This document shows positions 56,259-64,000 of a DNA stretch of 64,000 bases, one piece after another (position 1 is the stretch's first letter; every line of letters begins with the position of its first letter). Both the position numbers and the translations under genes were made by a program. The DNA is taken from NCBI RefSeq assembly GCF_030812475.1, contig NZ_JAUSSR010000005.1, positions 310,001 through 374,000 of the forward strand, in the 5' to 3' direction. The notes beneath the pieces were generated by a model that worked only from the letters and a program-made list of their open reading frames with translations, had not been told where the DNA came from and did not search any database. The stretch is from Pseudomonas lini (GTDB lineage: Bacteria > Pseudomonadota > Gammaproteobacteria > Pseudomonadales > Pseudomonadaceae).

Positions 56259-56596
56259 CTGACAGGTTGGGATAACTCAGTCTTTTGAGAATGCTTCTTC
56301 AACCCTGCTGGCGAAAGCACCTCTCCTCCTACGAACAACAGACCAACAAGCCCGGCCATGCTCATGGATGCTTTTGAGGCAGTCGCAGCTTGGAGAAAAT
56401 CAGGGGAAAAGGTTGCGCCAACCATCAAGCAGAATGGGAACACTGAAGCGCCATTCAGCAGCGACATGACCGAGTCAGTGGTGGTAATTTTCTTTCGGCA
56501 ATGCCATTGCTGGCCGAAACTGATCAGGACGCAGAAGGCTGCAACAATGAGAGTGATTCCATCACTGCTGAAATCAATACCGAGAACGGTTAGCAC
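56252..56596 (-). CDS. Small membrane protein
   Basis: A 114-residue protein with two or three hydrophobic segments (GITLIVAAFCVLISFG; MSLLNGASVFPFCLMVGATF; ASMSMAGLVGLLFVGG). It starts with GTG directly after the TAG of the upstream small gene, so the two are translated together. Sequence is less GC-rich than surroundings. No family recognised. Confidence 0.55.
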   Translation of the reverse strand: MLTVLGIDFSSDGITLIVAAFCVLISFGQQWHCRKKITTTDSVMSLLNGASVFPFCLMVGATFSPDFLQAATASKASMSMAGLVGLLFVGGEVLSPAGLKKHSQKTELSQPVSQ

Positions 56597-56764
56597 CTAT
56601 GCGAGGGCTAAAATCTTAACTGCCGCCAAGGCACCGCCAGCACCAAGCACGCCAGCCAATACTTCACCTGCAGCACTCACACCAAAAAATGCATTCGCGA
56701 CTGCGACTCCCAGCAGGGCACCAGACAGTACAAGACGTAGCGCTTTGAGGTTGTAAATTCTCAT
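56597..56764 (-). CDS. Very small hydrophobic Gly/Ala-rich protein
   Basis: A 55-residue peptide, MRIYNLKALRLVLSGALLGV onward, with a basic start and GEVLAGVLGAGGALAAVKIL. GGAAGGGA precedes the ATG. One long hydrophobic, glycine-rich stretch resembles holin-like or bacteriocin-like peptides but no family is recognised. It is immediately followed by the 114-residue membrane protein (stop TAG abutting GTG). Confidence 0.5.
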   Translation of the reverse strand: MRIYNLKALRLVLSGALLGVAVANAFFGVSAAGEVLAGVLGAGGALAAVKILALA

Positions 56765-57383
56765 GAGTGATCCCTTCCTGGGTGAGCTTCTTATGGGTTT
56801 CGAGCACCAGACTAGTTTGCTACCAGTGACTGAAGGGCCCAAATAGGTGACCTATCCTCGCTCCAATTATGAGCAAGGGTAGTACCACGTGTAAACGGAT
56901 TATGAGCAGTATTGCTCCCCTAGAACGGCGGTAGCCGACCGATTACGGGAGAAAAATCAATGTCGAACACGCAGCTTTTAACCTGTACCAACCACGGTAA
57001 AGTCTCCGCTCCCGCCGATAAAAGCCACCTGCTTCCCCGCAACGGTGGTGCGGCCGTGCTTTATCGAGTGTTCCAACCTGCTTATCGAGATGCCGACGCG
57101 CAGTAACAACCGCGTAAACAGGCTACGCAGTGGTTCGAGGTTGAGTTGAGCGAGAGCAGAGGCCAAAATCATTCGCAGATTTTGACCAAAGAGCGGATCG
57201 GCGTATGTAAGGCATTTCCTTAAAAGTAGTCGGATTGTTCTGTGAGACTCTGGTCGCTTCAAGTGAAACCGATCACGAGCGCCTGAAGCTGTTGGGGATT
57301 GAGTTCAAGCTGCGAACCGTGCCGATTGATCCGGCCAGACGAATCGGCCTTGGTGCAGGCGGCGCACAGTCAGTGTTCAAGGC
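56765..57383. other. Region without supported gene
   Basis: About 620 bases. A 94-residue minus-strand frame at 56978-57262 and a plus-strand open stretch at about 57241-57398 (LKLLGIEFKLRTVPIDPARR) have no start with ribosome binding site. The latter could be the tail of a lost gene. No repeats or tRNA seen. Confidence 0.4.
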
Positions 57384-57593
57384 TCAGTCGTCTCTATGAT
57401 CACGATCACGATCATGCCGCTGATTATAATCACGACGATCGTATCGATCATTCCCATGATCATCATGACCCCGTTCGTAGCCACGGTCCTGGTGGCCCCG
57501 ATGATGCCTATCTCCACCGTCACGGTGATGCCCGCAACCGGCAAGCAGGATAGAGCCTGATACAGCTAAGAAAATCATTACTGCGCGCTTCAT
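57384..57593 (-). CDS. His/Asp-rich small lipoprotein
   Basis: A 69-residue lipoprotein. The lipobox LLAGC ends the signal peptide at residue 20. The mature part is almost only His, Asp, Arg and Gly (DRHHRGHQDRGYERGHDDHG), a composition seen in metal-binding or low-complexity envelope proteins. No family recognised. Ribosome binding site weak. Confidence 0.6.
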   Translation of the reverse strand: MKRAVMIFLAVSGSILLAGCGHHRDGGDRHHRGHQDRGYERGHDDHGNDRYDRRDYNQRHDRDRDHRDD

Positions 57594-57733
57594 CTGAAAG
57601 TCCCGATGGAAAAATTCAGTGCTATGACCATGAATTAACTCAATGATTCATCGGTGAAAATAAGTTCCAACCTGAACTAACAACGCCCCTTCCCCGCCTT
57701 TATCCGTTCCTTTCTGCAATTCAACACCCGGCC

Positions 57734-58624
57734 CTACTGCGGCCACTGTTCAAGCAATATTGAAACGAACTTTTCCGCTGCCGGGGAAAGTGAAGCGCCT
57801 CGTCGGTAAACAAGCCCTAACGAGCGATTGACCACAGGGTCGATGAGCGGAACGCTGACCAATGTCGGGTGATCGACGGCGGGCATGGCCAGGCTTGGCA
57901 TTGCCGATACCCCAAGGCCTGCTTCGACCAATCCTAATGACGTGGAAAGATGCTGAACTTCATAGAACCACTGCGGACGCCAGCTCAGGCCTGAAAGCGC
58001 ATGGTCCAGCAGCATGCGGTTGCCGCTCAGCCGACCGACCCCGATCAGCCGATAGTCGCTGAGTTCGGACCAGCTTACCGAGCTGCGTTCGGCCAACTCG
58101 TGGTCTCGCCGACAAGCGAGGACAAAGGGTTCATTGACCAAGGGTACGAACTCGATGTCGGGATGCTGGCCGCTCATCATGTTGATACCGAAATCGGCTT
58201 CTCCGCGTAGCACAGCCTCCAGACCTTCATTGGCACTCAGATCGAGCAATCGGATGCGGATCTTCGGATAGCGTTCGTTGTAGATGCGAATCACCGAAGG
58301 CAGGAAGTAAAACGCCGCGGTGGGTATGCAAGCGAGCGTTACCCGACCGATTTGCCGTTCCGCCAATTCACGGATGTTGAGAATGGAGTCGTCGAAGTCA
58401 TCCAGCAACCGCCGGGCCTTGGGTAGAAAATCCCGTCCGACACTGGTCAGGCTGACCTTGCGCGTCGTTCGATCGAGCAGCGCAGTACCCAGCCCTTCCT
58501 CGAGTTTTTTGATCCGCCGGCTTAAGGCGGGCTGAGACAGATGCAGCGCTTCCGCGGCTTCATGAAAGCTGCCCACCTCCGCAATTTTCACAAAGGATCT
58601 GATGTCTTGAAGCTCATATTCCAT
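57734..58624 (-). CDS. LysR-family transcriptional regulator
   Basis: A 296-residue regulator. MEYELQDIRSFVKIAEVGSF leads into the helix-turn-helix EAAEALHLSQPALSRRIKKL; the effector domain follows (RVTLACIPTAAFYFLPSV; GEADFGINMM; LVEAGLGVSAMPSLA). The start at 58624 has GGTGAG upstream; longer frames are not family-like. Divergent from the galD-like gene with 170 bases between, so it should control the isomerase-DctA-CitMHS-OprD group. Confidence 0.92.
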   Translation of the reverse strand: MEYELQDIRSFVKIAEVGSFHEAAEALHLSQPALSRRIKKLEEGLGTALLDRTTRKVSLTSVGRDFLPKARRLLDDFDDSILNIRELAERQIGRVTLACIPTAAFYFLPSVIRIYNERYPKIRIRLLDLSANEGLEAVLRGEADFGINMMSGQHPDIEFVPLVNEPFVLACRRDHELAERSSVSWSELSDYRLIGVGRLSGNRMLLDHALSGLSWRPQWFYEVQHLSTSLGLVEAGLGVSAMPSLAMPAVDHPTLVSVPLIDPVVNRSLGLVYRRGASLSPAAEKFVSILLEQWPQ

Positions 58625-58740
58625 GTTCGTCTCACCCAGGAAGTGCAGAGATACGGCCTCGGCGCAGCTTAAATGATTAATTCGTAGAGTGGAATAATAG
58701 CGCCAATATTTGCATTGGAAACACCAGTGCTTCCCTGTCA

Positions 58741-58784
58741 CTCTTGTTTACAAGACATCAATCAGCCCGATTGATTAACAAGAG
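58741..58784. promoter_or_regulatory. Nested palindrome upstream of galD-like gene
   Basis: CTCTTGTT at 58741-58748 mirrors AACAAGAG at 58777-58784, and inside it AATCA mirrors TGATT (58760-58776). The element ends about ten bases before the start codon. It could be an operator of the divergent LysR protein or a leader hairpin that covers the ribosome binding site. Confidence 0.5.
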
Positions 58785-58793
58785 TGAGTGGCC

Positions 58794-59876
58794 ATGCAAC
58801 GTATTCCTTGTGTACTCATGCGCGGCGGTACCTCCAAGGGCCCGGTATTTCTCGCTTGGGATCTACCGGTCTCCGTTGAAGAGCGCGATGAATTGCTGTT
58901 GTCTGTGATGGGCTCGGGCCACGAGCTGGAGATTGACGGCATCGGTGGCGGTAGTCCGCAGACCAGCAAGGTCGCCATTGTCAGCCCTTCGTTGCATCCG
59001 GATGCGGATGTCGATTACCTGTTCGTCCAGGTCATGGTCTCCCAGCGTCGAGTCGACACGGCCCCCAACTGCGGCAACATGCTCTGCGCCGTAGGGCCTT
59101 TTGCCATCGAGCAGGGTCTGGTCAAAGCGACCGGCGAATCCACCCGGGTACGGATTCGCAACCTCAACACCGGCACCTTCGTCACCTCGGACGTGTATAC
59201 GCCCGACGGCAAAGTCAGCTACGAGGGCGACACGGTCATCGATGGCGTGCCTGGAAGCGCAGCCCCCGTACAGCTGACCTTCCTCGATGCTGCAGGCAGT
59301 AAGACCGGCAAGCTTTTCCCGACCGGCAACACCCTGGATGTATTCGATGACGTTCCCGTCACCTGCATCGACATGGCCATGCCGATGGTGATCATCGAGG
59401 CGCGCCATCTGAACAAGCGCGGCGATGAAACCCCGGCCGAGCTGGACGCCGACAAGGATTTTCTGCGTCGGCTCGAAGCCTTGCGGTTGCAGGCCGGAAT
59501 GGCGATGGGGCTGGGCGATGTCAGCGACAAGGTCATTCCCAAGCCTGTACTGGTGTCACCCGCCAAGGCGGGAGGCACGTTGCAGGTTCGCTACTTCATG
59601 CCGCACAACTGCCATCGAGCATTGGCCATTACCGGTTCCATCGGTCTGGCCACTGCGTGTGTCAGCCAAGGCAGCGTGGTCGCGCAGATGCTCGGATCCA
59701 GCGGTGAGCCGCGCTTGCAACAAGTGCGAATCGAGCATCCGAGCGGTGGTATCGATGTCGTTCTGTCATACACCGGGATTAACGGTGAAACGATTCGTGC
59801 CTCGGTTGTTCGCACCGCACGAAGGCTGTTTTCCGGCTTTGTCTACGCCCAGGTCAATCAACGACTCGCCGGGTAG
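58794..59876 (+). CDS. PrpF/GalD-family isomerase (4-oxalomesaconate tautomerase-like)
   Basis: A roughly 360-residue enzyme of the PrpF family. IPCVLMRGGTSKGPVFLAWD, IDGIGGGSPQTSKVAIV and DTAPNCGNMLCAVGPFAIEQ (with the active-site Cys) are diagnostic, as are IDMAMPMVIIEARHL and the late Cys-containing MPHNCHRALAITG. Members move double bonds in 2-methylaconitate, 4-oxalomesaconate or aconitate. With DctA, CitMHS and OprD genes downstream and no gallate genes in view, a tricarboxylate such as trans-aconitate is a plausible substrate; GalD is the alternative. Confidence 0.85.
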   Translation: MQRIPCVLMRGGTSKGPVFLAWDLPVSVEERDELLLSVMGSGHELEIDGIGGGSPQTSKVAIVSPSLHPDADVDYLFVQVMVSQRRVDTAPNCGNMLCAVGPFAIEQGLVKATGESTRVRIRNLNTGTFVTSDVYTPDGKVSYEGDTVIDGVPGSAAPVQLTFLDAAGSKTGKLFPTGNTLDVFDDVPVTCIDMAMPMVIIEARHLNKRGDETPAELDADKDFLRRLEALRLQAGMAMGLGDVSDKVIPKPVLVSPAKAGGTLQVRYFMPHNCHRALAITGSIGLATACVSQGSVVAQMLGSSGEPRLQQVRIEHPSGGIDVVLSYTGINGETIRASVVRTARRLFSGFVYAQVNQRLAG

Positions 59877-59935
59877 CCGTCCCGCGTAGTTACTGTCGTC
59901 CTGCATCAGCACAATTCCAAAAAATGGGTGATGCC

Positions 59936-61243
59936 ATGAAAGTCGTAAAATCGCTCTACTTCCAGATCCTCTGCGCGGTATTGCTGGGTGTCGTTGTTGG
60001 CCATGTCTGGGCCGAACAGGCGATCGCCCTCAAGCCGCTGGGCGACGCCTTCATCAAGCTGATCAAAATGATGATCGCCCCCGTCGTGTTCTGCACCATC
60101 GTCACGGGTATCGCCGGGATGAGTGACAAACGCTCCCTGGGTCGCTTGCTGAGCAAGACCATGCTGCTGTTCCTCGGGTTGACGGTGATCAGCCTGATCA
60201 TCGGCCTCGCGGCGGTCTACCTGTTCAAGCCCGGCGCGGGCATGAACATCGATCCGAGCCAATTGAGCACCGCAGGCTTGTCCCAATACACCGAGTCGGC
60301 AGCCAAGCTCGGGGTCGTCGAGTTTTTCATGCACATCATTCCCGACACTTTCATCGGTGCATTCAGCAAAGGTGAAGTGCTGCCGGTACTGTTTATCGCA
60401 GTCCTCTGCGGTTTTGCCCTGTCATCCCTGGGTGAGCGCGGCAAGCCGGTACTCGATGTGCTCGAAGCGGCGTCGCAGATGGTCTTCAAGATCTTTTCCT
60501 ACCTGATGCGCTTTGCGCCGATCGGTGCCTTCGGCGCGCTGGCGTTTACAGTCGGGCAGTACGGCATCACCTCGCTCGGATCCCTGGCGAAGTTGATCAT
60601 GACGTTGTATATCGCCTGCGGTTTCTTTGTCTTCGTGGTGCTGGGCAGCATTTGCCGCGCCCATGGTTTCAGCCTGTGGAAGCTGCTGCGCTACCTGCGC
60701 GAAGAATTCCTGGTGGTGCTGGGGACTTCCTCCACCGAACCGGTAATGCCTCGCATGCTGGAAAAGCTCCAGGCGCTGGGTTGCAAGAAAGGTGTCGTGG
60801 GGCTGGTGTTGCCAACAGGGTATTCGTTCAACCTCGATGGCACGGCGATCTATCTGTCGCTGGCGGCCATCTTTATTGCACAGGCGTGCAATATCGAGCT
60901 GACCTTCACCCAGACCCTTACCATGCTGGCAATCATGCTGTTGTCCTCCAAGGGTGCAGCAGGGGTCACCGGCAGCGGCTTTGTTGCATTGGCCTCCACG
61001 CTGACGGTCATCCATGACATTCCGCTGGCAGGTCTGGCCTTGCTGATCGGCATCGACCGCTTCATGTCCGAAGCACGTGCGCTGACCAGCCTGGCGAGCA
61101 ATGCCGTGGCGACCGTGGTGATCTCGATCTCTGAGAACGCGTGTGACCGTCAGGTCCTGCTCGACACCCTGGACGGAAAAACGCCGATGCCACTGGCGGA
61201 GGATCAGGCCTGGGAGCCTGCCGAGATCGCCCGACACAGTTAG
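59936..61243 (+). CDS. dctA: Dicarboxylate/cation symporter DctA
   Basis: A 435-residue DAACS-family transporter for C4-dicarboxylates. KLIKMMIAPVVFCTIVTGIA, GTSSTEPVMPRMLEKL (serine-rich reentrant loop variant), PTGYSFNLDGTAIYLSLAAI and LLSSKGAAGVTGSGFV (second loop) are conserved. The start at 59936 with GGTGA is preferred over an ATG four codons earlier. Located between the isomerase and a CitMHS gene; probably takes up C4 or C6 acids for the pathway. Confidence 0.93.
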   Translation: MKVVKSLYFQILCAVLLGVVVGHVWAEQAIALKPLGDAFIKLIKMMIAPVVFCTIVTGIAGMSDKRSLGRLLSKTMLLFLGLTVISLIIGLAAVYLFKPGAGMNIDPSQLSTAGLSQYTESAAKLGVVEFFMHIIPDTFIGAFSKGEVLPVLFIAVLCGFALSSLGERGKPVLDVLEAASQMVFKIFSYLMRFAPIGAFGALAFTVGQYGITSLGSLAKLIMTLYIACGFFVFVVLGSICRAHGFSLWKLLRYLREEFLVVLGTSSTEPVMPRMLEKLQALGCKKGVVGLVLPTGYSFNLDGTAIYLSLAAIFIAQACNIELTFTQTLTMLAIMLLSSKGAAGVTGSGFVALASTLTVIHDIPLAGLALLIGIDRFMSEARALTSLASNAVATVVISISENACDRQVLLDTLDGKTPMPLAEDQAWEPAEIARHS

Positions 61244-61349
61244 TACCGTTATACATAAATCCGATCGTCACTACCCGCTACCAGACATCACCGAAGTGCG
61301 ACGTCTGGTAGTCTCGGGATCGTTACGTCTGTGCGTCGGTCTCGCCATA

Positions 61350-61360
61350 AATAAAAACAA
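61350..61360 (+). promoter_or_regulatory. Candidate Hfq/Crc (CA) motifs before CitMHS gene
   Basis: AATAAAAACAA contains two overlapping exact AAnAAnAA matches, just ahead of the GAGAGA ribosome binding site of the transporter gene. Confidence 0.55.
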
Positions 61361-61372
61361 GAGAGATGCCTT

Positions 61373-62677
61373 ATGCTCGCCTTACTCGGCCTGGCCATGG
61401 TGGTTGTGTTCACCTACCTGATCATGTCCAAGCGTTTGTCGCCGATCGTTGCGTTGACCGTTGTGCCGATCGTCTTTGCCCTGATCGGCGGTTTTGGCGG
61501 GACCACCGGGAAAATGATGCTCGACGGCCTGAAGATGGTTGCCCCGTCGGCCGCGCTGCTGCTGTTCGCGATTCTATTTTTCGGATTGATGATCGACTCG
61601 GGCTTGTTCGACCCGCTGATCCGTAAAATTCTCAAGCGGGTCAACGGCGATCCGATGAAAATTGCCATTGGCACCGCGCTGCTGTCGTTGACTGTGGCCT
61701 TGGACGGCGACGGCACCACCACCTATATGATCACCTGTGCGGCGATGCTGCCGCTGTACAAGCGCATCGGCATGAACCCGATGATCCTGGCAACGATTTC
61801 CATGCTGTCGCTGAGCATCATGAGCGGCTTGACCCCATGGGGTGGCCCGGCGACCCGGGCGATTGCCGCGTTGGGGGTGGATGCCGGGGAGTATTTCATT
61901 CCGTTATTGCCGACCATGATCGGCGGCGCCGCCTGGGTGGTGTTCACGGCGTTTCTGCTGGGGCGCGCCGAACGCAAGCGGATCGGCAATACCATGCTGC
62001 AGAGCGGCGGCGGTGATTGCTACATCAAGGCCATTCTGGAAGACACACCGCACAAGCGCCCGAAGCTGGCCTATGTGAACCTGCTGCTGGTGATCGGGGT
62101 AATGACTGCGCTGGTGATGGGCCTGGCCCATTCGGCGATATTGTTCCTGATCGGTTTTGTCCTGGCACTGATGATCAACTACCCGCAACTGGACATTCAA
62201 AAGGAACGCATCCTCGCCCATTCCGGCAATGCCATGACCGTGGTGCTGCTGGTGTTCGCCGCCGGCGTCTTCGCCGGGATTTTCTCCGGCACGAAAATGG
62301 TCGATGCCCTGGCACAGACGCTGGTGGAGTGGATTCCACCGTCCTGGGGGCACCTGTTTCCGCTGGTGGTGGCGATAACCAGCATGCCCCTGACGTTCGT
62401 GCTGTCCAACGACGCCTACTACTTCGGCGTGGTGCCAATCCTTGCCAACGCAGCGGCGGCCTACGGCATTGACCCGGTGGAAATTGCCCGGGCGTCGGTC
62501 CTCGGCCAGCCGGTGCACCTGATGAGCCCGTTGGTCGCGTCGACTCTGCTGCTGGTGGGCATGGTCGATCGCGATATCGGCGACTTCCAGCGTGCCACAG
62601 TGAAATGGGCGGTACTCACCTCCCTGGTGATCACTGCGTTGGCTTTACTGACCGGTGCCTTGACGCTGTTCGCCTGA
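61373..62677 (+). CDS. CitMHS-family citrate/H+ symporter
   Basis: A 434-residue inner-membrane carrier with about twelve helices. LTVALDGDGTTTYMITCAAM and MSGLTPWGGPATRAIAALGV are the twin signature loops of the CitMHS family, which takes up citrate, often with a bound metal ion. QPVHLMSPLVAST and VLSNDAYYFGVVPIL in the second half support it. Downstream of dctA and upstream of an OprD porin. Confidence 0.92.
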   Translation: MLALLGLAMVVVFTYLIMSKRLSPIVALTVVPIVFALIGGFGGTTGKMMLDGLKMVAPSAALLLFAILFFGLMIDSGLFDPLIRKILKRVNGDPMKIAIGTALLSLTVALDGDGTTTYMITCAAMLPLYKRIGMNPMILATISMLSLSIMSGLTPWGGPATRAIAALGVDAGEYFIPLLPTMIGGAAWVVFTAFLLGRAERKRIGNTMLQSGGGDCYIKAILEDTPHKRPKLAYVNLLLVIGVMTALVMGLAHSAILFLIGFVLALMINYPQLDIQKERILAHSGNAMTVVLLVFAAGVFAGIFSGTKMVDALAQTLVEWIPPSWGHLFPLVVAITSMPLTFVLSNDAYYFGVVPILANAAAAYGIDPVEIARASVLGQPVHLMSPLVASTLLLVGMVDRDIGDFQRATVKWAVLTSLVITALALLTGALTLFA

Positions 62678-62744
62678 CTCACCCCTGACTCACCATTGGA
62701 TCATTCACGCGCCGAATCGCCGGCGCGCGGATATCTGCATCCTG

Positions 62745-62759
62745 AAAAAACAAAAACAA
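62745..62759 (+). promoter_or_regulatory. Candidate Hfq/Crc (CA) motifs before OprD gene
   Basis: AAAAAACAAAAACAA holds three overlapping exact AAnAAnAA matches in the leader of the porin gene, the strongest such tract in the window. Confidence 0.6.
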
Positions 62760-62771
62760 GAGTAGTTCGAC

Positions 62772-64000
62772 ATGACCCATTTTCTGACTCGCCGGGCGCT
62801 TCTACCTCTTCTGGGGATGTTGCCTATTGCAGGTGTCCATGCGAGCGATTTCATCGACGACAGCCATCTGAAATTGCAGCTGCGCAATGTCTACTTCAAC
62901 GAAAACTTTCGTGATGAACATGGATTGAGTGCCCGTTCGGCCAGCACTGCCAAAAGTGAGCGCACCGAGTGGGCGCAGGGCTTTCTGCTGGATTTCCAGT
63001 CTGGCTTCACTCCCGGCTTCGTGGGTTTCGGGGTCGACGCCTTGGGCTTGCTGGGGGTCAGGCTCGATTCCGGGCGTGGCCGCAGCGGCACCGGGCTGCT
63101 TCCGATGCATGACGACGGCCAGGCGGCGGACGAATTTGCCAGTGCCGGAGCCGCGGCCAAGGTCAAACTGGCCAAGACCACGCTCAAGTACGGCACGTTA
63201 TTGCCCAAGACACCTGTGTTGATCTACAACGATGCGCGCTTGCTACCGCAGACCTATCAGGGGGGGCAAGTCATCAGCACCGATATCGATAACCTGACCC
63301 TGACGGCGGGCCATCTTGACCGTTTCAAGCTGCGCGACTCTACCGATAGCGTGTCTATCGTCCCCGATGGTTACACCGGCGACAAAGGCGGGAATTTCAC
63401 CTACGCCGGCGGCGACTACAAACTCGGCAAAAACACGCGCTTGAGCTATTTCCATGGCGAGCTGGACAATTTCTATCGCCAGAACTTCGCAGGGATTCAA
63501 CACGATCTGCCCCTGGCCGGTGGAGTACTCACCAGTGACTTGCGTTACTTCCATAGTGCCGATACCGGATCTGCCTACAGTGGCAAAATCGACAACGACA
63601 TGCTCAGTGGTCAACTGTCGTATGTCATCGCCGGCCATACGGTGGGAGGTGGCTATCAGACGCTAAGCGGCGATGCCGGCTTGCCTTACATCAGTGGTGC
63701 CACCGTCTATTCATTCAGCAATGCTGGCATCGGCAAATTCATCGAAGAAGACGAGAAGACCTGGATGCTCAATTATGGCTACAACTTCGCAGCCGCAGGC
63801 ATGCCAGGCTTGACCTTCTCCGCACGCTACCTGAGTGGTAATGACGGCAAATCCGATACCCTCGTCAAGGAATGGGAACGTGATATTGAACTGGCTTATG
63901 CAGTGCAAGAAGGCACGCTTAAAGGCTTGGGTGTACGCCTGCGCAATTATGTCTATCGCTCGGAGTTCTCCCGGGGCCGGGACAGCAACCGGATTTACCT
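62772..64000 (+). CDS. OprD-family outer-membrane porin (3' end cut by window)
   Basis: About 410 residues of an OprD-type porin. Signal peptide (LLPLLGMLPIAGVHA), then FIDDSHLKLQLRNVYFNENF, WAQGFLLDFQSGFTPG and GFVGFGVDALGLLGVRLDSG, the family opening, and the later GGNFTYAGGDYKLGKNTRLS. The OpdH/OpdQ-like subgroup imports tricarboxylates or other organic acids in pseudomonads; the neighbouring CitMHS and DctA genes fit that. The gene continues beyond 64000. Confidence 0.92.
   Translation, partial: MTHFLTRRALLPLLGMLPIAGVHASDFIDDSHLKLQLRNVYFNENFRDEHGLSARSASTAKSERTEWAQGFLLDFQSGFTPGFVGFGVDALGLLGVRLDSGRGRSGTGLLPMHDDGQAADEFASAGAAAKVKLAKTTLKYGTLLPKTPVLIYNDARLLPQTYQGGQVISTDIDNLTLTAGHLDRFKLRDSTDSVSIVPDGYTGDKGGNFTYAGGDYKLGKNTRLSYFHGELDNFYRQNFAGIQHDLPLAGGVLTSDLRYFHSADTGSAYSGKIDNDMLSGQLSYVIAGHTVGGGYQTLSGDAGLPYISGATVYSFSNAGIGKFIEEDEKTWMLNYGYNFAAAGMPGLTFSARYLSGNDGKSDTLVKEWERDIELAYAVQEGTLKGLGVRLRNYVYRSEFSRGRDSNRIY

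Noticed and set aside
56978..57262. 94-residue minus-strand frame
   Set aside because: No ribosome binding site and no family resemblance.
57241..57398. Plus-strand open stretch that could be a gene tail (LKLLGIEFKLRTVPIDPARR)
   Set aside because: No start codon and no family I can name with confidence; kept only as a remark in the intergenic entry.

Overview
The window reads as a piece of a chromosome from a Pseudomonas of the fluorescens group. This rests on high GC, REP/BIME palindromes of the TGTGGGAGCGAGC...GCTCGCTCCCACA type, OprD, DUF1302/DUF1329 and CigR-type proteins, and short AAnAAnAA leader motifs typical of Hfq/Crc control. No rRNA, tRNA, CRISPR, prophage or intact IS element was recognised.

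Layout. 1-3433: start of a thiamine-diphosphate enzyme (minus), a small membrane-anchored protein and an LTA-synthase-family sulfatase. 4016-14691 (minus): six-gene set of outer-membrane barrel (DUF1302), periplasmic DUF1329 protein, YCF48 beta-propeller, MMPL/RND transporter, acyl-CoA dehydrogenase and acyl-CoA ligase, flanked by a small hydrolase and an AraC regulator; it looks like uptake or export plus CoA activation and oxidation of a hydrophobic acid. 16982-23373 (minus): catabolic operon of quinone oxidoreductase, TauD-type dioxygenase, BKACE, MFS transporter, DsbA/FrnE-like protein, Rieske ferredoxin and YeiH-type exporter. 23634-25884: CigR-like protein and NAD-malic enzyme. 25998-33861: CHASE/PAS hybrid kinase, a response regulator followed in the same frame by the stump of an HDOD protein, DUF1206 protein, AraC regulator and small genes. 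33989-38952: galactofuranose-type glycan locus (GH-A glycosidase, UDP-galactopyranose mutase, glycosyltransferase; divergent galE). 39129-42017: AT-rich PhaZ-like depolymerase, then an RsbQ-like hydrolase overlapping a PAS histidine kinase. 43590-44975: collapsed remains of an L-rhamnonate-type pathway. 45034-51205: KGG stress protein, RNase Z and a second BKACE module (MFS, BKACE, SDR, GntR). 51373-54813: GT25 glycosyltransferase and the arsR-gapdh-arsJ organoarsenical efflux operon. 55198-56258: two more truncated catabolic genes. 56252-57593: small membrane proteins and a His-rich lipoprotein. 57734-64000: LysR, PrpF/GalD-type isomerase, DctA, CitMHS and OprD (cut by the window end), probably one di/tricarboxylate utilisation locus.

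The most notable observations are (i) the collapsed rhamnonate-type cluster, where pieces of LysR regulator, dehydratase, aldolase and aldehyde dehydrogenase are stitched together by deletions, with a similar scar at 55198-56258 and a third at the RR/HDOD junction; (ii) the RsbQ-like hydrolase/PAS histidine kinase pair, a bipartite small-molecule sensor; (iii) the six-gene envelope-spanning lipophile system; (iv) candidate Hfq/Crc motifs in front of seven catabolic genes; and (v) a nested palindrome in front of the galD-like gene.

All calls come from reading the sequence and family knowledge; no database search was run.
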